The notes beneath the pieces were generated by a model. That model searched no databases. It saw only the letters and a list, made by a program, of their open reading frames with translations, and was not told the DNA's origin. Source: Izhakiella australiensis (GTDB taxonomy: Bacteria; Pseudomonadota; Gammaproteobacteria; Enterobacterales; Enterobacteriaceae). Taken from it: 64,000 nucleotides of DNA. The stretch spans positions 141,223-205,222 of the forward strand of contig NZ_MRUL01000007.1 in assembly GCF_002006995.1 (NCBI RefSeq). The letters run 5' to 3'. A program made the translations under genes and the position numbers. Of the stretch, positions 43,281 to 52,589 are shown in pieces. Position 1 is the stretch's first letter, and each line of letters starts with the position of its first letter.

Positions 43281-44768
43281 TTAGCTTGCATGCTGCCACA
43301 TTTCGCTCATCGCCAGCTCCAGCTTTTTAAATAGCCGGTAGCGCGCTTCATGGAAGACGACGCGTTCGGGGCGCGGCGTAAGCACATCGGGGTTGATCTG
43401 CACCGCCTGCTGCGCGGCGTCGGCGAGGTTTTTCCATATCCCGACGCCGACCCCGGCACACAGGGCGGCGCCCAGCGCGCCGGTCTCTTTGCATTCGGTT
43501 ACCCGGATCGGAATGTCCAGCACGTCGGCAAACATCTGCGGCCAGACGCAGCTGCGCGCCGCGCCGCCGGACAGCGTCGCCTGGCTAAAGACAATGCCGG
43601 CGGCACGCAGGCGGTCGATGTGCGCGCGATGGGCAAAGGTTACCCCTTCAAACAGCGCAAACAGCATATCGGCACGGGTATGCCAGCCGCCCAGACCGTA
43701 GAATCCGGCTTTTGCCGGTTCGGCTTTACGGCCGGAATAAAGGTAAGGGTGATACAGCGGCAGCTGGGCGTTAGGTATCACCTGGGCCACGCTGTCGCTG
43801 CTGCGCGATGCGCCATGACCGGCGCGGCCGTCGTCGAACTCGCGTAAAAACCAGTCGAGATTGGCCGCTGAGGTGGCGCTGGCTTCAATCGCCATAAAGC
43901 GGTCTTTTTCGATCATAGAGTTCATAAATACCGGGCGCAGGTAGTTAGTGTTATCCACCACCACCTGATTAATACTCCAGGTGCCGGCAACGATCGAAGC
44001 CTCGCCGCTATTGACCACGCCGGAGCCAACGGCGCTTGCCACCACGTCAAAAATCCCGGCCACCACCGGAATGCCCGACGGCAGGCCGGTAAGCCGTGCG
44101 GCGTGGGGGGTAACCTGACCGACGATATCACAGGATTCACGCAGCGCCGGCAGGCGTGAGAGGGCGTCTTCAATGTCGTACAACGCCAGCAGCTGGCGGC
44201 TGTAACCGCGCTGGCGGTAGTCGATAAGCCCGGCGCCGGCGGCGTCAGAATAGTCGGCGCTGGCGCTGCCGCACAGGAAATGCGCAATCACGTCTTTGGC
44301 GCACAGCAAGTGTCCCACCTGCTGCCAGAGCGCTGGCCGGTGTTGTTTGATCCAACTGATAAGCACCGGCGTAGCCGCAGGCCAGGGTTTTTGCAGAGAC
44401 AGCTGATAAATCTGCTTATCTCTGCCGCTGTCGGCCAGCATTTGCACCAGATCGACGGCGCGCTGGTCGATAGACTGAATGCCGAACAGCGGCTGCTGCT
44501 GACGATCGAGCGCATACAAACCGTTGCCGTGACCGGCGGCGCCGACCGCAACCACGTCGTCGGCCAGCGCACCGGCCTGCTGCAGGCAGCGGCTTACCGC
44601 TTCGCTGACCCCATGCCAGATATCTTCCACCGGACGCTCGGCGTAGCCTTCCTGCGGATGGCGGGTTCTGCCTGCGCACTCAGCGACTGAAAGGACCTGG
44701 CCGCTGAAATCAAACAGCACCGCTTTGATCATGGTGTTTCCGGCATCAATACCGAGGATCTGACTCAT
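43281..44768 (-). CDS. FGGY-family carbohydrate kinase
   Basis: 495 aa. Actin-like ATPase fold: phosphate-1 loop LGIDAGNTMIKAV at 5-17, FGGY substrate block GHGNGLYALDRQQQPL near 82, ADENOSINE-type GGAARSCVWPQMFADVLDIP near 393, and KETGALGAALCAG near 419. Phosphorylates a sugar or polyol. Last gene in an operon with an RbsABC-like importer, SorC regulator, GlpD-like dehydrogenase and class I aldolase, so the substrate is probably a polyol. EryA (erythritol kinase) and xylulokinase are the nearest known roles; sequence alone does not choose. Confidence 0.87.
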   Translation of the reverse strand: MSQILGIDAGNTMIKAVLFDFSGQVLSVAECAGRTRHPQEGYAERPVEDIWHGVSEAVSRCLQQAGALADDVVAVGAAGHGNGLYALDRQQQPLFGIQSIDQRAVDLVQMLADSGRDKQIYQLSLQKPWPAATPVLISWIKQHRPALWQQVGHLLCAKDVIAHFLCGSASADYSDAAGAGLIDYRQRGYSRQLLALYDIEDALSRLPALRESCDIVGQVTPHAARLTGLPSGIPVVAGIFDVVASAVGSGVVNSGEASIVAGTWSINQVVVDNTNYLRPVFMNSMIEKDRFMAIEASATSAANLDWFLREFDDGRAGHGASRSSDSVAQVIPNAQLPLYHPYLYSGRKAEPAKAGFYGLGGWHTRADMLFALFEGVTFAHRAHIDRLRAAGIVFSQATLSGGAARSCVWPQMFADVLDIPIRVTECKETGALGAALCAGVGVGIWKNLADAAQQAVQINPDVLTPRPERVVFHEARYRLFKKLELAMSEMWQHAS

Positions 44769-44828
44769 TTCCGACTCCGTTAAAACGACGAAGACGGCGC
44801 ACAGCTTAAGCGCCGGCCCTGGTGAAAC

Positions 44829-45668
44829 TTAGCCCTGCTGGTAGATTTCCAGCGCCTGAGCGCCGCTGACGCCCTGATGAATAATCGCCATCAGCGCTTT
44901 TACCACCCGTGAAGGATTAGCGTGTTGATAGACGTTGCGCCCGTAAACCATACCTTTGGCGCCCTGTGCCATCAGCGCTGCGCTCTTTTGCAGCACCGCG
45001 CCCAGCTCGCCCTTGCCGCCGCCGCGTACCAGCGTCGGGCAGCGGGCGGCTTCCACCACGCGATGAAAATCCTCCACGTTATCGGTGGGATCGGCCTTGA
45101 TGATATCGGCGCCCAGTTCGCGCGCCAGCCGTACCAGCGGTACGATTTTTTCCACATCGCCAAGGGAACCGTAGGCAGCGCCCTGACCGGCGGGGGCCAT
45201 TACCAGCGGTTCAACCATCAGCGGCATGCCGTAGCGATCGCAGGCCTGGCGCAGACGACCAATGTTTTCGACGCACATGCGAAAAATGCCCGGTTCGTCG
45301 GGAATCAGATAAAGATTGACCACCACCGCGGCAGCATCCATCTGCAGGGCGGCGAGGATCGGCTCGTCCGGGTTATGCAGCACCGCCCACATTTCGCGAT
45401 GGCGCGCGGCGTTGTAGGCATTGCCGACGTCGGTACGCATCACCAATGCCGGCTTGCGTCCGGCGTCTTGTTGCAGCAGGTCTGCCTGACCATAGTTAAC
45501 CTGAATGGCATCCGGCTGGGCGGCGATCAGGCTGCGCATCACGCTTTCAATATTTTCCAGTCCCAGCAAAAAGTCGGGCTCGTTGGCGATGCCGTGATCG
45601 ATGGCCACGTCGAGGCATTTTCCGTGCTGAAACAGGCGATTCATTCGCACTTTACTGGTTGCTGACAT
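44829..45668 (-). CDS. Class I (DhnA/DeoC-type) aldolase
   Basis: 279 aa from ATG 45668. TIM-barrel aldolase of the FbaB/LsrF group: LDVAIDHGIANE near 19, Schiff-base lysine K191 in ADIIKADPTDN, phosphate loop LVRGGGKGE near 212, and KGMVYGRNVYQH near 240. Would cleave a ketose phosphate or a related keto acid. It overlaps the end of the GlpD-like gene (45652-45668), so dehydrogenase and aldolase are coupled. The combination dehydrogenase then aldolase suggests a ketose-phosphate product is split to triose units. Confidence 0.85.
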   Translation of the reverse strand: MSATSKVRMNRLFQHGKCLDVAIDHGIANEPDFLLGLENIESVMRSLIAAQPDAIQVNYGQADLLQQDAGRKPALVMRTDVGNAYNAARHREMWAVLHNPDEPILAALQMDAAAVVVNLYLIPDEPGIFRMCVENIGRLRQACDRYGMPLMVEPLVMAPAGQGAAYGSLGDVEKIVPLVRLARELGADIIKADPTDNVEDFHRVVEAARCPTLVRGGGKGELGAVLQKSAALMAQGAKGMVYGRNVYQHANPSRVVKALMAIIHQGVSGAQALEIYQQG

Positions 45669-47409
45669 GTCGTGTTTCCTCCTGAAAAAGGGTGGGATAA
45701 AGGCCGGTGAGGCCGTGCAGGCGGGCAAGCTGACGGCAGCATTGTTGTAGATGCTGCTGGCGCTGGTGTTCACTCCAGCCGAGGGGGGCTGCCGCCAGCA
45801 GGGATATTTCCTCAATCAGCGCTGGCGTCAGCTCACCGCAAATCGCCAGCGAAGTGCGGCGAACCAGCAAATCTTCCAGTTCGCATACCTGCTCATGAAT
45901 AATCAGAAAGTGTAGCTCGGTGTCGCTGTAACCGGCGTGATACTGCAACGGCTGCTCACCGTGCTGGCGAATCTCGTCCAACAGCATTAAGGCGCGACTG
46001 CCGTAGCGCTGAACCAGCTGCGTTACCCTCGGCAACGGCGTTGAATGCTGCGCGGCTAGCTGACGCTGCCAGCTATCCTGCGCCTCAGGGGCAGGGAGGT
46101 CGCGCCCGCCGCCAATGGCAAGTTCAGCGCTGGACTGCGTGCGGCCAAGGCCGAGCAGGCTTAATACGCGGTCAGCGGCTTGCTCGCCAAAGCGGCGGAA
46201 AGTGGTCCACTTGCCGCCGACCAGGCACAGGGTACTCCAGCCGTGATCGGCTGCGGGCGGCAGCAGCACCAGCGAATGATTGCGCGAGATCTGGCCGTTG
46301 ACCTTCGCGTCGCTGGCGGGCAGCGGACGCACGCCGCAGAAGCTGTAAAGGATGGCGCTGTCAGGCACCACAACTTGGGGAAAAACAAAGCGCAGAGATT
46401 CCAGAATGTAGTTTTTCTCACTCTGCTCGCAGATGGCCGCGTCGGGATCGTCAATGCGGATATCGGTGGAGCCGATCAGCACTTTGCCAAACCAGGGAAA
46501 CATAATGCAGACCCGGCCTTCCTGATTTTCAAAGTAGACCATCTCGCCATCCAGCATCTGCAACAGCTCGCTGTGATCGACAATAAGATGTGACCCTTTG
46601 GTGCCGCCGATCAGTTTTTTCGCGGTAGTCGGCGCCAGCCGCTGATTGAGGTTATCTATCCAGGCGCCGCCGGCGTTAACCAGCACCTGCGGGCGCAGGG
46701 AAAATGACTCGCCGCTCAGGCTATCGCGCAGCGTTATACTGACGCCGTCTGAACCGATAACTTCCATATAGTTGAGTGCCAGCGCCTGCGGGCAGCTTTG
46801 TTCAGCATCTTCTATCAGCTCAAATCCGAGGCGCTCCGGGGCGCTTATCCAGGCGTCATAATAACTGGCGCTGTATTTTGCCCACTGGGCAAAGCCGGGC
46901 CAGCGGCGGCGGGTCGCCGCCTTGCCGCACACCTGATGCTTTGGCATGGTGCCGTTCTGCTGGGTATAAATATCGTACAGGCTGAGGCCGGTTTTGATCA
47001 GCAGCGCGCCGCGCCTTGCCGGCGCGTCGCTCAGGCGCAGAAAGCGGCGGGTAGCGCTGATTAGTCCACCGCCGAGGCTGTCGATCGGCACGGTGGTGCG
47101 CAGCGGAAACACATAGTGCGGGGCATTTTTTAGCAGGCGGTTACGTTCGGTGACCGACTCTTTGACCAGCTTAAATTCACCGGTTTCCAGGTAGCGCAGA
47201 CCGCCGTGGATCATGCGTGACAGCGCGCCGCTGGCCGCCTGGCACCAGTCGCCTTTTTCCACCAGAATAGCCGGAATGCCTTGCAGCGCCAGTTCGCGAA
47301 AAGTGCTGATGCCGTTGATGCCGCCGCCGACAATCAGTACCGGCGTGGTCTGCCCGGCAAGCTGGCGCAGCGCCGTCAGTCGTTGGCTGCGTGAAAGAAC
47401 GTTAGCCAT
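45652..47409 (-). CDS. GlpD/GlpA-like FAD-dependent polyol-phosphate dehydrogenase
   Basis: 585 aa. N-terminal dinucleotide loop VLIVGGGINGISTFRELALQG at about 24-44, then RMIHGGLRYLETGEFKLVKES near 85, typical of glycerol-3-phosphate dehydrogenase. FAD closing motif LVGGKWTTFRRFGEQAAD near 405, then a C-terminal DAO-type domain to 570. Membrane-associated enzyme passing electrons to quinones. The kinase in the operon is not glycerol kinase-like enough to assume glycerol; a longer polyol phosphate (as for EryB in the erythritol route) fits better. Also longer than GlpD (about 500 aa). Confidence 0.88.
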   Translation of the reverse strand: MANVLSRSQRLTALRQLAGQTTPVLIVGGGINGISTFRELALQGIPAILVEKGDWCQAASGALSRMIHGGLRYLETGEFKLVKESVTERNRLLKNAPHYVFPLRTTVPIDSLGGGLISATRRFLRLSDAPARRGALLIKTGLSLYDIYTQQNGTMPKHQVCGKAATRRRWPGFAQWAKYSASYYDAWISAPERLGFELIEDAEQSCPQALALNYMEVIGSDGVSITLRDSLSGESFSLRPQVLVNAGGAWIDNLNQRLAPTTAKKLIGGTKGSHLIVDHSELLQMLDGEMVYFENQEGRVCIMFPWFGKVLIGSTDIRIDDPDAAICEQSEKNYILESLRFVFPQVVVPDSAILYSFCGVRPLPASDAKVNGQISRNHSLVLLPPAADHGWSTLCLVGGKWTTFRRFGEQAADRVLSLLGLGRTQSSAELAIGGGRDLPAPEAQDSWQRQLAAQHSTPLPRVTQLVQRYGSRALMLLDEIRQHGEQPLQYHAGYSDTELHFLIIHEQVCELEDLLVRRTSLAICGELTPALIEEISLLAAAPLGWSEHQRQQHLQQCCRQLARLHGLTGLYPTLFQEETRHVSNQ

Positions 47410-48391
47410 GGCTACCTCCCTGGCTTAGCGCCAGATCCAGCACGCCGGCGGCGGTTGACTCATCGGTGACTATCCCTTTAAGCCAGCGACCGCGCAGCGC
47501 GCAGTGAATGGGATCCACTTTGTTACTGCCGGCAACCACTGCCATTGAAAACGGGATACGTTGCAGTTCCGGCAGCGTCAGCCCAATCAGACGCTGATTG
47601 GCGTCAAACGGCGCTGGCTGGCCCTGTGCGTCCAGCAGCCAGGCGAGTAGTTCACTGCGCGCGCCACTGGTTTCGATGCTGGCCGAAGCGTGACGCGCGG
47701 CCAGGTTGAGGTCGTAATAGCTGGAGCTGTCGGCATGAATTGAGCCGAGGCCAATCACCGCCAGCGTGGCGTTACGGGCTTTATCCAGCACCCGGTTAAC
47801 GGCGCTGATGCTCATCAGCATCTCGCGCTCGCTGGCAGAATCGGTAAACAGCGGCGCATGGATCTGCCACGCATGACCGCCCAGCCGGGCCGCCATCTCC
47901 GAGGCGACGTGGTTAACGTCGGTATAGTGCTTACCCTGTACGCAGCCGAGGGCCGGTACTATCTGTACATCATATTTGCGCGTGGTTTGCAGCGCCTCGA
48001 CCAGCGCGCTGACCCCTTTACCGCCGGTAATCGCGATGACGTCGCCGTCTTTCAGGCGTGACAGCAGATAATCCGCCGCGGCCGATCCCACCATTTGCAG
48101 GCTCTGCTCTTCGCTGCTGGCGACGTTCGGCGCGACCACCACCTGCTGAAGCTGGCCCAGCTGCGCCAGGTCATTTTCCAGCTGATGGGCGGAAAGCCAG
48201 GGCGATTTGATGGTGATTTCCACCATACCGCTCTCGCGTCCCTGACGGATCAGCCGGTTAACGCTGGCCACTGAAAGTCCGGTTTGCGTGGCGATATCCG
48301 ACTGCTTTTTACCATCAAGGTAATACATCACCAGTACCTGATAGATCTGACGCGCACTTTGAAATGCGGGATTTTCGCTATCAAATTCCAT
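47402..48391 (-). CDS. SorC/DeoR-type sugar-binding transcriptional regulator
   Basis: 329 aa. N-terminal helix-turn-helix (YYLDGKKQSDIATQTGLSVASVNRLI, about 23-48) and a C-terminal SorC sugar-binding domain (about 60-325) with DVIAITGGKGVSALVEAL and LAVIGLGSI. EryD of the erythritol locus belongs to the same family. It lies inside the operon, between permease and dehydrogenase genes (8-base overlap with the latter), so it is likely autoregulated and senses a phosphorylated intermediate. Confidence 0.88.
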   Translation of the reverse strand: MEFDSENPAFQSARQIYQVLVMYYLDGKKQSDIATQTGLSVASVNRLIRQGRESGMVEITIKSPWLSAHQLENDLAQLGQLQQVVVAPNVASSEEQSLQMVGSAAADYLLSRLKDGDVIAITGGKGVSALVEALQTTRKYDVQIVPALGCVQGKHYTDVNHVASEMAARLGGHAWQIHAPLFTDSASEREMLMSISAVNRVLDKARNATLAVIGLGSIHADSSSYYDLNLAARHASASIETSGARSELLAWLLDAQGQPAPFDANQRLIGLTLPELQRIPFSMAVVAGSNKVDPIHCALRGRWLKGIVTDESTAAGVLDLALSQGGSHG

Positions 48392-48419
48392 TGGGTGTTA
48401 TTCCTTGTTCCCGGGCGGC

Positions 48420-49415
48420 TTAGCCGTCCCGATATTTATTCAACAAATGATCGATTGAAACCGCTGCCAGCAGGATCAGCCCTTTAATCAGCTCCTGCCA
48501 GTAGATGGAAACGTTAATCAGGATCAGCGAGCTGGTAACGATTGAGAGTAGCGCAACGCCGAGTACCGCGCCGAGGATTGAGCCGATTCCACCTTTCAGA
48601 CTGGCCCCACCGATAACCGCCGCCGCGATGACGTTCAGTTCCATACCGACGCCAAAGGTTGGCGTAGCGGAGCCAAGGCGGGCCATATAGATAATCCCGG
48701 CCAGGCCGGCGAGGGTGGAGGTGAGTACCGTTACCCACAGCTTGATGCGGTTAATATTAATGCCGGAATAGGCGGCCGCGCGCTCATTGCTGCCGGTATA
48801 AAACACTTTGCGAAACAGCGTGGCTTTACGCAGCAGCAAATCAAACAGCGCTACCAGCACGAAAAACAGCACGATGACGACGGGAATACCCCAGATTACC
48901 CCCTGACCGAGAAACTTAAAGCTGACGGGCAGGGTAAACAGCGACAGCGGCGTCCCCTGGGTGATAATCATGCACAGGCCGCGTACGATAACCATGGCCG
49001 CCAGCGAGGCGATAAAATGGCTGAGGCCGATTTTGGTCACCGTTAATCCCATCAGCAGGCCGACCAGCGCGGCGGCGGCGATGCCGCCAAGGCTGGCAAG
49101 CCAGGGGTCGACGCCGCTTAAAAACAGCTGCCCGGCCACCACCATCGAAAGACAAACCACGGCACCCACCGACAGGTCGATGCCGCCGACAATCAGCAAA
49201 ATGGTCATGCCGATCACCACAATGCCGTCGATCGAAAATGACAGCAGCATCGCCTTCAGGTTGGCCCAGGTGAGAAAATAGGGTGAGGTGAAGCTCATCA
49301 CCACGAAGATCAGCGCGATGATGACAATCAGGCCGATTTCGCGCTGTTTATGGATGCTGCCAAACAGCGCAAAAGGGGATTTGCGCGCCGCAGGCAGGGT
49401 GGTATTTAGTGCCAT
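48420..49415 (-). CDS. Sugar ABC permease (RbsC-like)
   Basis: 331 aa, about 8-10 hydrophobic segments. The conserved GGIDLSVGAVVCLSMVVAGQ occurs near residue 77, and VIAAAVIGGASLKGGIGSILGAVLG near 260, both hallmarks of the BPD_transp_2 permeases for ribose and polyols. Overlaps the ATPase gene by ten bases. Carries the substrate bound by the periplasmic protein across the inner membrane. Confidence 0.9.
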   Translation of the reverse strand: MALNTTLPAARKSPFALFGSIHKQREIGLIVIIALIFVVMSFTSPYFLTWANLKAMLLSFSIDGIVVIGMTILLIVGGIDLSVGAVVCLSMVVAGQLFLSGVDPWLASLGGIAAAALVGLLMGLTVTKIGLSHFIASLAAMVIVRGLCMIITQGTPLSLFTLPVSFKFLGQGVIWGIPVVIVLFFVLVALFDLLLRKATLFRKVFYTGSNERAAAYSGININRIKLWVTVLTSTLAGLAGIIYMARLGSATPTFGVGMELNVIAAAVIGGASLKGGIGSILGAVLGVALLSIVTSSLILINVSIYWQELIKGLILLAAVSIDHLLNKYRDG

Positions 49416-50920
49416 AGGGCCTCCGTTTCACAGTCAATGCCGGCCGCCAGCCGCATCAGGTTTTCTTCGGTCATCGCCGCGCCGGTCACCTCACCGCTGA
49501 TGCGCCCTTCGTGGATAACGATAATGCGGTCGCACAGTCCAATCAGTTCAGGTAGCTCGGAAGAGATCACCACCAGCCCCACGCCGCCAGCCGCCTGCGC
49601 CGCCAGAATCTGGTAAATTTCCGCCTTGGCGCTGACGTCCACGCCGCGGGTTGGTTCATCGAGAAACACAATCTCCGGACTGACGGACAGCACCCGTGCC
49701 AGCGCCACTTTTTGCTGGTTGCCGCCCGACAGGGAGGAAACCGGGTCACTCAGCTTGCCGCATTTCAGCTTCACTTTACTGGCGAGGATTTCAGCCTGCT
49801 GGCGTTCGCGACGCGGGCTGAGCGCCACGCCGCGATGGCTGACGGCGCGGATATCCAGCGCGGAAATATTCCAGTCGATCGGCATGGCGAGAAACAGCCC
49901 GGCATCTTTTCTGTCTTCCGACAGATAGACCATGCGACGCTGAATGCTGGCGGCGTAATCCTTCAGCCTGACCGGCTGGCCCTTAAGGCGAATGGCGCCC
50001 TGTTTAACCGGCAGCAGCCCGCAAACGCCCTGCGCTATTTCGCTGCGGCCGGCACCCATCAGCCCGCCGATTCCGAGGATCTCACCGGGATGCAGCGTAA
50101 AACTAATATCGTGAAAGCGCTCGCCGTCTCCCAGTCGTTCCACCTCCAGCAGAGGGCTGTCGGTCGTTACCGCCCGCTTGTCAGGATAGAGCTGCGACAG
50201 CTCGCGTCCCACCAGACGGGTAATCACCTCATCGGGCGTCATGCTGTTAAGCGGCGCGCTGTGTACATTGCGGCCGTCACGCATGATAGTGATGTGCTGG
50301 CACAGCGAAAAAATCTCCGTCATGCGATGGCTGATATAGACCACGGTAATGCCCTGCGCATGAAGCTGACGCACAATGGTAAACAGCGTTTGCGCTTCCG
50401 GCTCGGTAAGCGCGGCGGTCGGCTCGTCAAGGATCAGCAGGCGACAATCCAGGGTCAGCGCTTTGGCAATCTCCACCAGCTGCTGTTGCGACAGCGACAG
50501 ATCGCCGACTTTACGCGTCACCGGAATCGGCGCCAGGCGGTTCATCATCTGCTGGGCCTTTTCGCGCAGTTGTTTGTGCGGTAAAAACAGCCCGCGCTGA
50601 CTGCTGCTATGGGCCATCCAGATATTTTCATAAATGCTGATATCCGGGCAGAGCGCAATTTCCTGATGCACCAGGCCAATCCCCAGCCGCTGCGCTTCAC
50701 GCGGCGAACGGATGGTAACCGGCTGGCCATCGAGCAATATTTCGCCGTCATCGGGGCGCAAAATGCCATCAATGATGTTCATCAGCGTTGATTTTCCGGC
50801 GCCGTTTTCACCGGCCAGCGCGTAGATCTCGCCCGCCTGCAAGCTGAGGTTAACCCCCTGCAACGCCTTTACTGCGCCAAAGCTTTTACTGATACCGCGT
50901 AGTTCCAGAAGCGCTGTCAT
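49406..50920 (-). CDS. Sugar ABC ATPase with two nucleotide-binding domains (RbsA-like)
   Basis: 504 aa from ATG 50920, with AAGGAG six bases upstream (a GTG one codon earlier is less likely). First domain: Walker A GENGAGKST near 38, signature LSLSQQQLVEIAKAL, Walker B LLILDEPTAAL. Second domain: modified P-loop GLMGAGRSE, signature LSGGNQQKVALARVL, Walker B IVFLDEPTRGVD. The degenerate second site is normal for RbsA/MglA/AraG. Powers the permease. Starts 10 bases after the binding-protein gene. Confidence 0.92.
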   Translation of the reverse strand: MTALLELRGISKSFGAVKALQGVNLSLQAGEIYALAGENGAGKSTLMNIIDGILRPDDGEILLDGQPVTIRSPREAQRLGIGLVHQEIALCPDISIYENIWMAHSSSQRGLFLPHKQLREKAQQMMNRLAPIPVTRKVGDLSLSQQQLVEIAKALTLDCRLLILDEPTAALTEPEAQTLFTIVRQLHAQGITVVYISHRMTEIFSLCQHITIMRDGRNVHSAPLNSMTPDEVITRLVGRELSQLYPDKRAVTTDSPLLEVERLGDGERFHDISFTLHPGEILGIGGLMGAGRSEIAQGVCGLLPVKQGAIRLKGQPVRLKDYAASIQRRMVYLSEDRKDAGLFLAMPIDWNISALDIRAVSHRGVALSPRRERQQAEILASKVKLKCGKLSDPVSSLSGGNQQKVALARVLSVSPEIVFLDEPTRGVDVSAKAEIYQILAAQAAGGVGLVVISSELPELIGLCDRIIVIHEGRISGEVTGAAMTEENLMRLAAGIDCETEALWH

Positions 50921-50930
50921 CACCGGCTCC

Positions 50931-51959
50931 TTATTCGTTAATGCCTTTGGTGCCGCGACGCTTCAGATAGGCATCCCAGCGGAAATCGTCAGCGTTCTCT
51001 TTGGTGACTACCGCATAGCCGTTATCGAGGATCGGGAACGAGAAGGGGTTAACGCCTTTGCGCTTCGCATCGTTCATCGGATCGATCAGCTCAGGATGGG
51101 CGGCGAGGAACAGCGTCATAAAGCCGAGATAGCCCTGAACGCCCTGGTTGGGGTCAATGGCGCCAAATACCTCGCCGCTTTTGATCATATCCAGCACTTT
51201 GGCGTTGACGTCGACGGTCATCACTTTCACCTTACCGCCGTTCTCCACCACCGCCTGGGCCGCGCCGATCGCCGAACTGGCTTCCGGCATAAAAATGCCT
51301 TTCAGATTAGGGTGAGCCTGTAACATCGACAGCACGGCATTATAGGCTTTGGACGGATCCTGATTGGTTGCCGCCCGCGCCACCAGCTTACTGTCCGGAA
51401 ATGCAGCCTTCATCTCATTGATAAACGCGGTGACGCGCCGGTCATGATTGTCCTGACCGGGGTTTTCCAGTACGGCAAACTCCGCGCCTTTCCCCATGGC
51501 TTTACCCAGCTCGTCAGCGGCGGCCTTGCCCTCGCGGAAATTATCCGAGGTGATATAGGCCACGCGTTTACTGTTAGGCGAATCAGCAGCGAAGGTCACC
51601 ACCGGAATGCCCATTTCCGCAGCACGGTTGATTGGCTCAATAAAGGGATCGGGATTCATCGGGTGCAGGAATATGCCGGCCGGTTTCTGCGCCAGCACCT
51701 GCTCAAAGCTTGCCAGCTGCTGGTTAACGTCATAGGCCGGCGTACCGCCATAGACCGTTTTACATCCCAGCTGGTGGGCCGCCTGTTTGAACATTTCGTA
51801 CACCGGGAACCAGTATTCCACCCCGGTAACCATCACGTTCATGTAGTAGGTTTCGCCGGGCTTACAGCGAAACTGCGCTGGCTCATCGGCAGCGCGGACG
51901 CTGCTGGTGAAACTGCCTGCAACCAGCAGACTGGTCAGTAAGGTTGCGATTTTCTTCAT
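50931..51959 (-). CDS. Periplasmic sugar/polyol-binding protein (RbsB-like family)
   Basis: 342 aa precursor from ATG 51959, which starts a clean signal peptide (MKKIATLLTSLLVAGSFTSS, cleaved near VRA). The mature protein has the two-lobed Peripla_BP_4 fold: YYMNVMVTGVEYWFPVYEMF, GIFLHPMNPDPFIEPINRAAEMGIPVV near 115, and EQDNHDRRVTAF-like NPGQDNHDRRVTAFINEM near 190. First gene of the operon. Cysteines in FRCKPGET and LGCKTVYGG may form a disulfide. Confidence 0.9.
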   Translation of the reverse strand: MKKIATLLTSLLVAGSFTSSVRAADEPAQFRCKPGETYYMNVMVTGVEYWFPVYEMFKQAAHQLGCKTVYGGTPAYDVNQQLASFEQVLAQKPAGIFLHPMNPDPFIEPINRAAEMGIPVVTFAADSPNSKRVAYITSDNFREGKAAADELGKAMGKGAEFAVLENPGQDNHDRRVTAFINEMKAAFPDSKLVARAATNQDPSKAYNAVLSMLQAHPNLKGIFMPEASSAIGAAQAVVENGGKVKVMTVDVNAKVLDMIKSGEVFGAIDPNQGVQGYLGFMTLFLAAHPELIDPMNDAKRKGVNPFSFPILDNGYAVVTKENADDFRWDAYLKRRGTKGINE

Positions 51960-52019
51960 GTTTTTCCCCGGTAAGGCGCTGAATGAGTGATGGCTCAGCC
52001 GTGACAACAAAACGCGGAA

Positions 52020-52080
52020 AATCGAGCCGGGGCACCGTCTGAAAATTATTTCTTATGTGTGAAATAATTTTCAGACGTTA
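52020..52080. promoter_or_regulatory. Inverted repeat upstream of the polyol operon
   Basis: GTCTGAAAATTATTTC near 52038-52053 and GAAATAATTTTCAGAC near 52062-52077 are 16-base perfect inverted repeats around a TTATGTGT spacer. They stand 80-120 bases upstream of the binding-protein start and are a strong candidate operator for the SorC regulator, or a transcript hairpin. Confidence 0.65.
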
Positions 52081-52120
52081 TATGAAGGGCCGCGGGAAAG
52101 ATCAATTCAATGTTAATTAA

Positions 52121-52270
52121 TTGTTTATTAATTGTGATGTCGTTCACTTAACGACGGGGGAGGGAGGTGATGTTCTGGGTATATACGATGAACTTTCAGG
52201 TAAGCCGCGGAGCTATCCTCAGGGAGGTTATTCCTACGGATATCATTTAGCGCCTGCCCGGTTATCTTAA
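52121..52270 (+). pseudogene. Possible C-terminal gene remnant
   Basis: A 49-codon plus-strand frame ends in DELSGKPRSYPQGGYSYGYH followed by LAPARLS and a stop. Its Gly/Tyr/Pro-rich tail reads like the end of a real protein, but there is no start with a ribosome site and no domain I recognise. It may be debris of a former effector or immunity gene beside the eCIS locus. Confidence 0.25.
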
Positions 52271-52589
52271 AATTAGCGATAATATTTGCTTTATCTGATT
52301 ATGGGTATTGTTTCAGCGCGTCAGTCAAGCTGTTCAACACCGCATTCATGTCTCTAATTGACATGGACAGGGCGTCAGCAGAAAGCACATTGCTGACTCT
52401 TGTGGTCGTGAACCTGGTACGTGCCAGCGTAAATTGCTGCTGCCAGTGTATTTCCCCATGTTAGCATCAAGCACCTGTACTTTTTGCCCGCCGAATTTCG
52501 TTTTAAGTACAAATTTACTGATTTTATTGAGCACCATAGGGTATCAGGTCGTCCGGTCAAACGTGGCGTCAGGGTGTCGGAATATCATA

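Larger units (their letters stand above)
51960..52589. other. Intergenic region between the polyol operon and the eCIS effector
   Basis: 630 bases. The right part of the polyol operon promoter lies near 51960-52140 (AT-rich, with TTATTTCTTATGTGTG and an AAATAATTTTCAGACG stretch that partly mirrors it). A gene-fragment candidate is at 52121-52270. From 52346 to 52560 two overlapping minus-strand frames of about 60 codons are open, but neither shows a known domain. Confidence 0.5.

Noticed and set aside
45669..45815. 49-residue extension of the aldolase
   Set aside because: It lies wholly inside the GlpD-like gene in another frame; ATG 45668 begins a normal family N-terminus.
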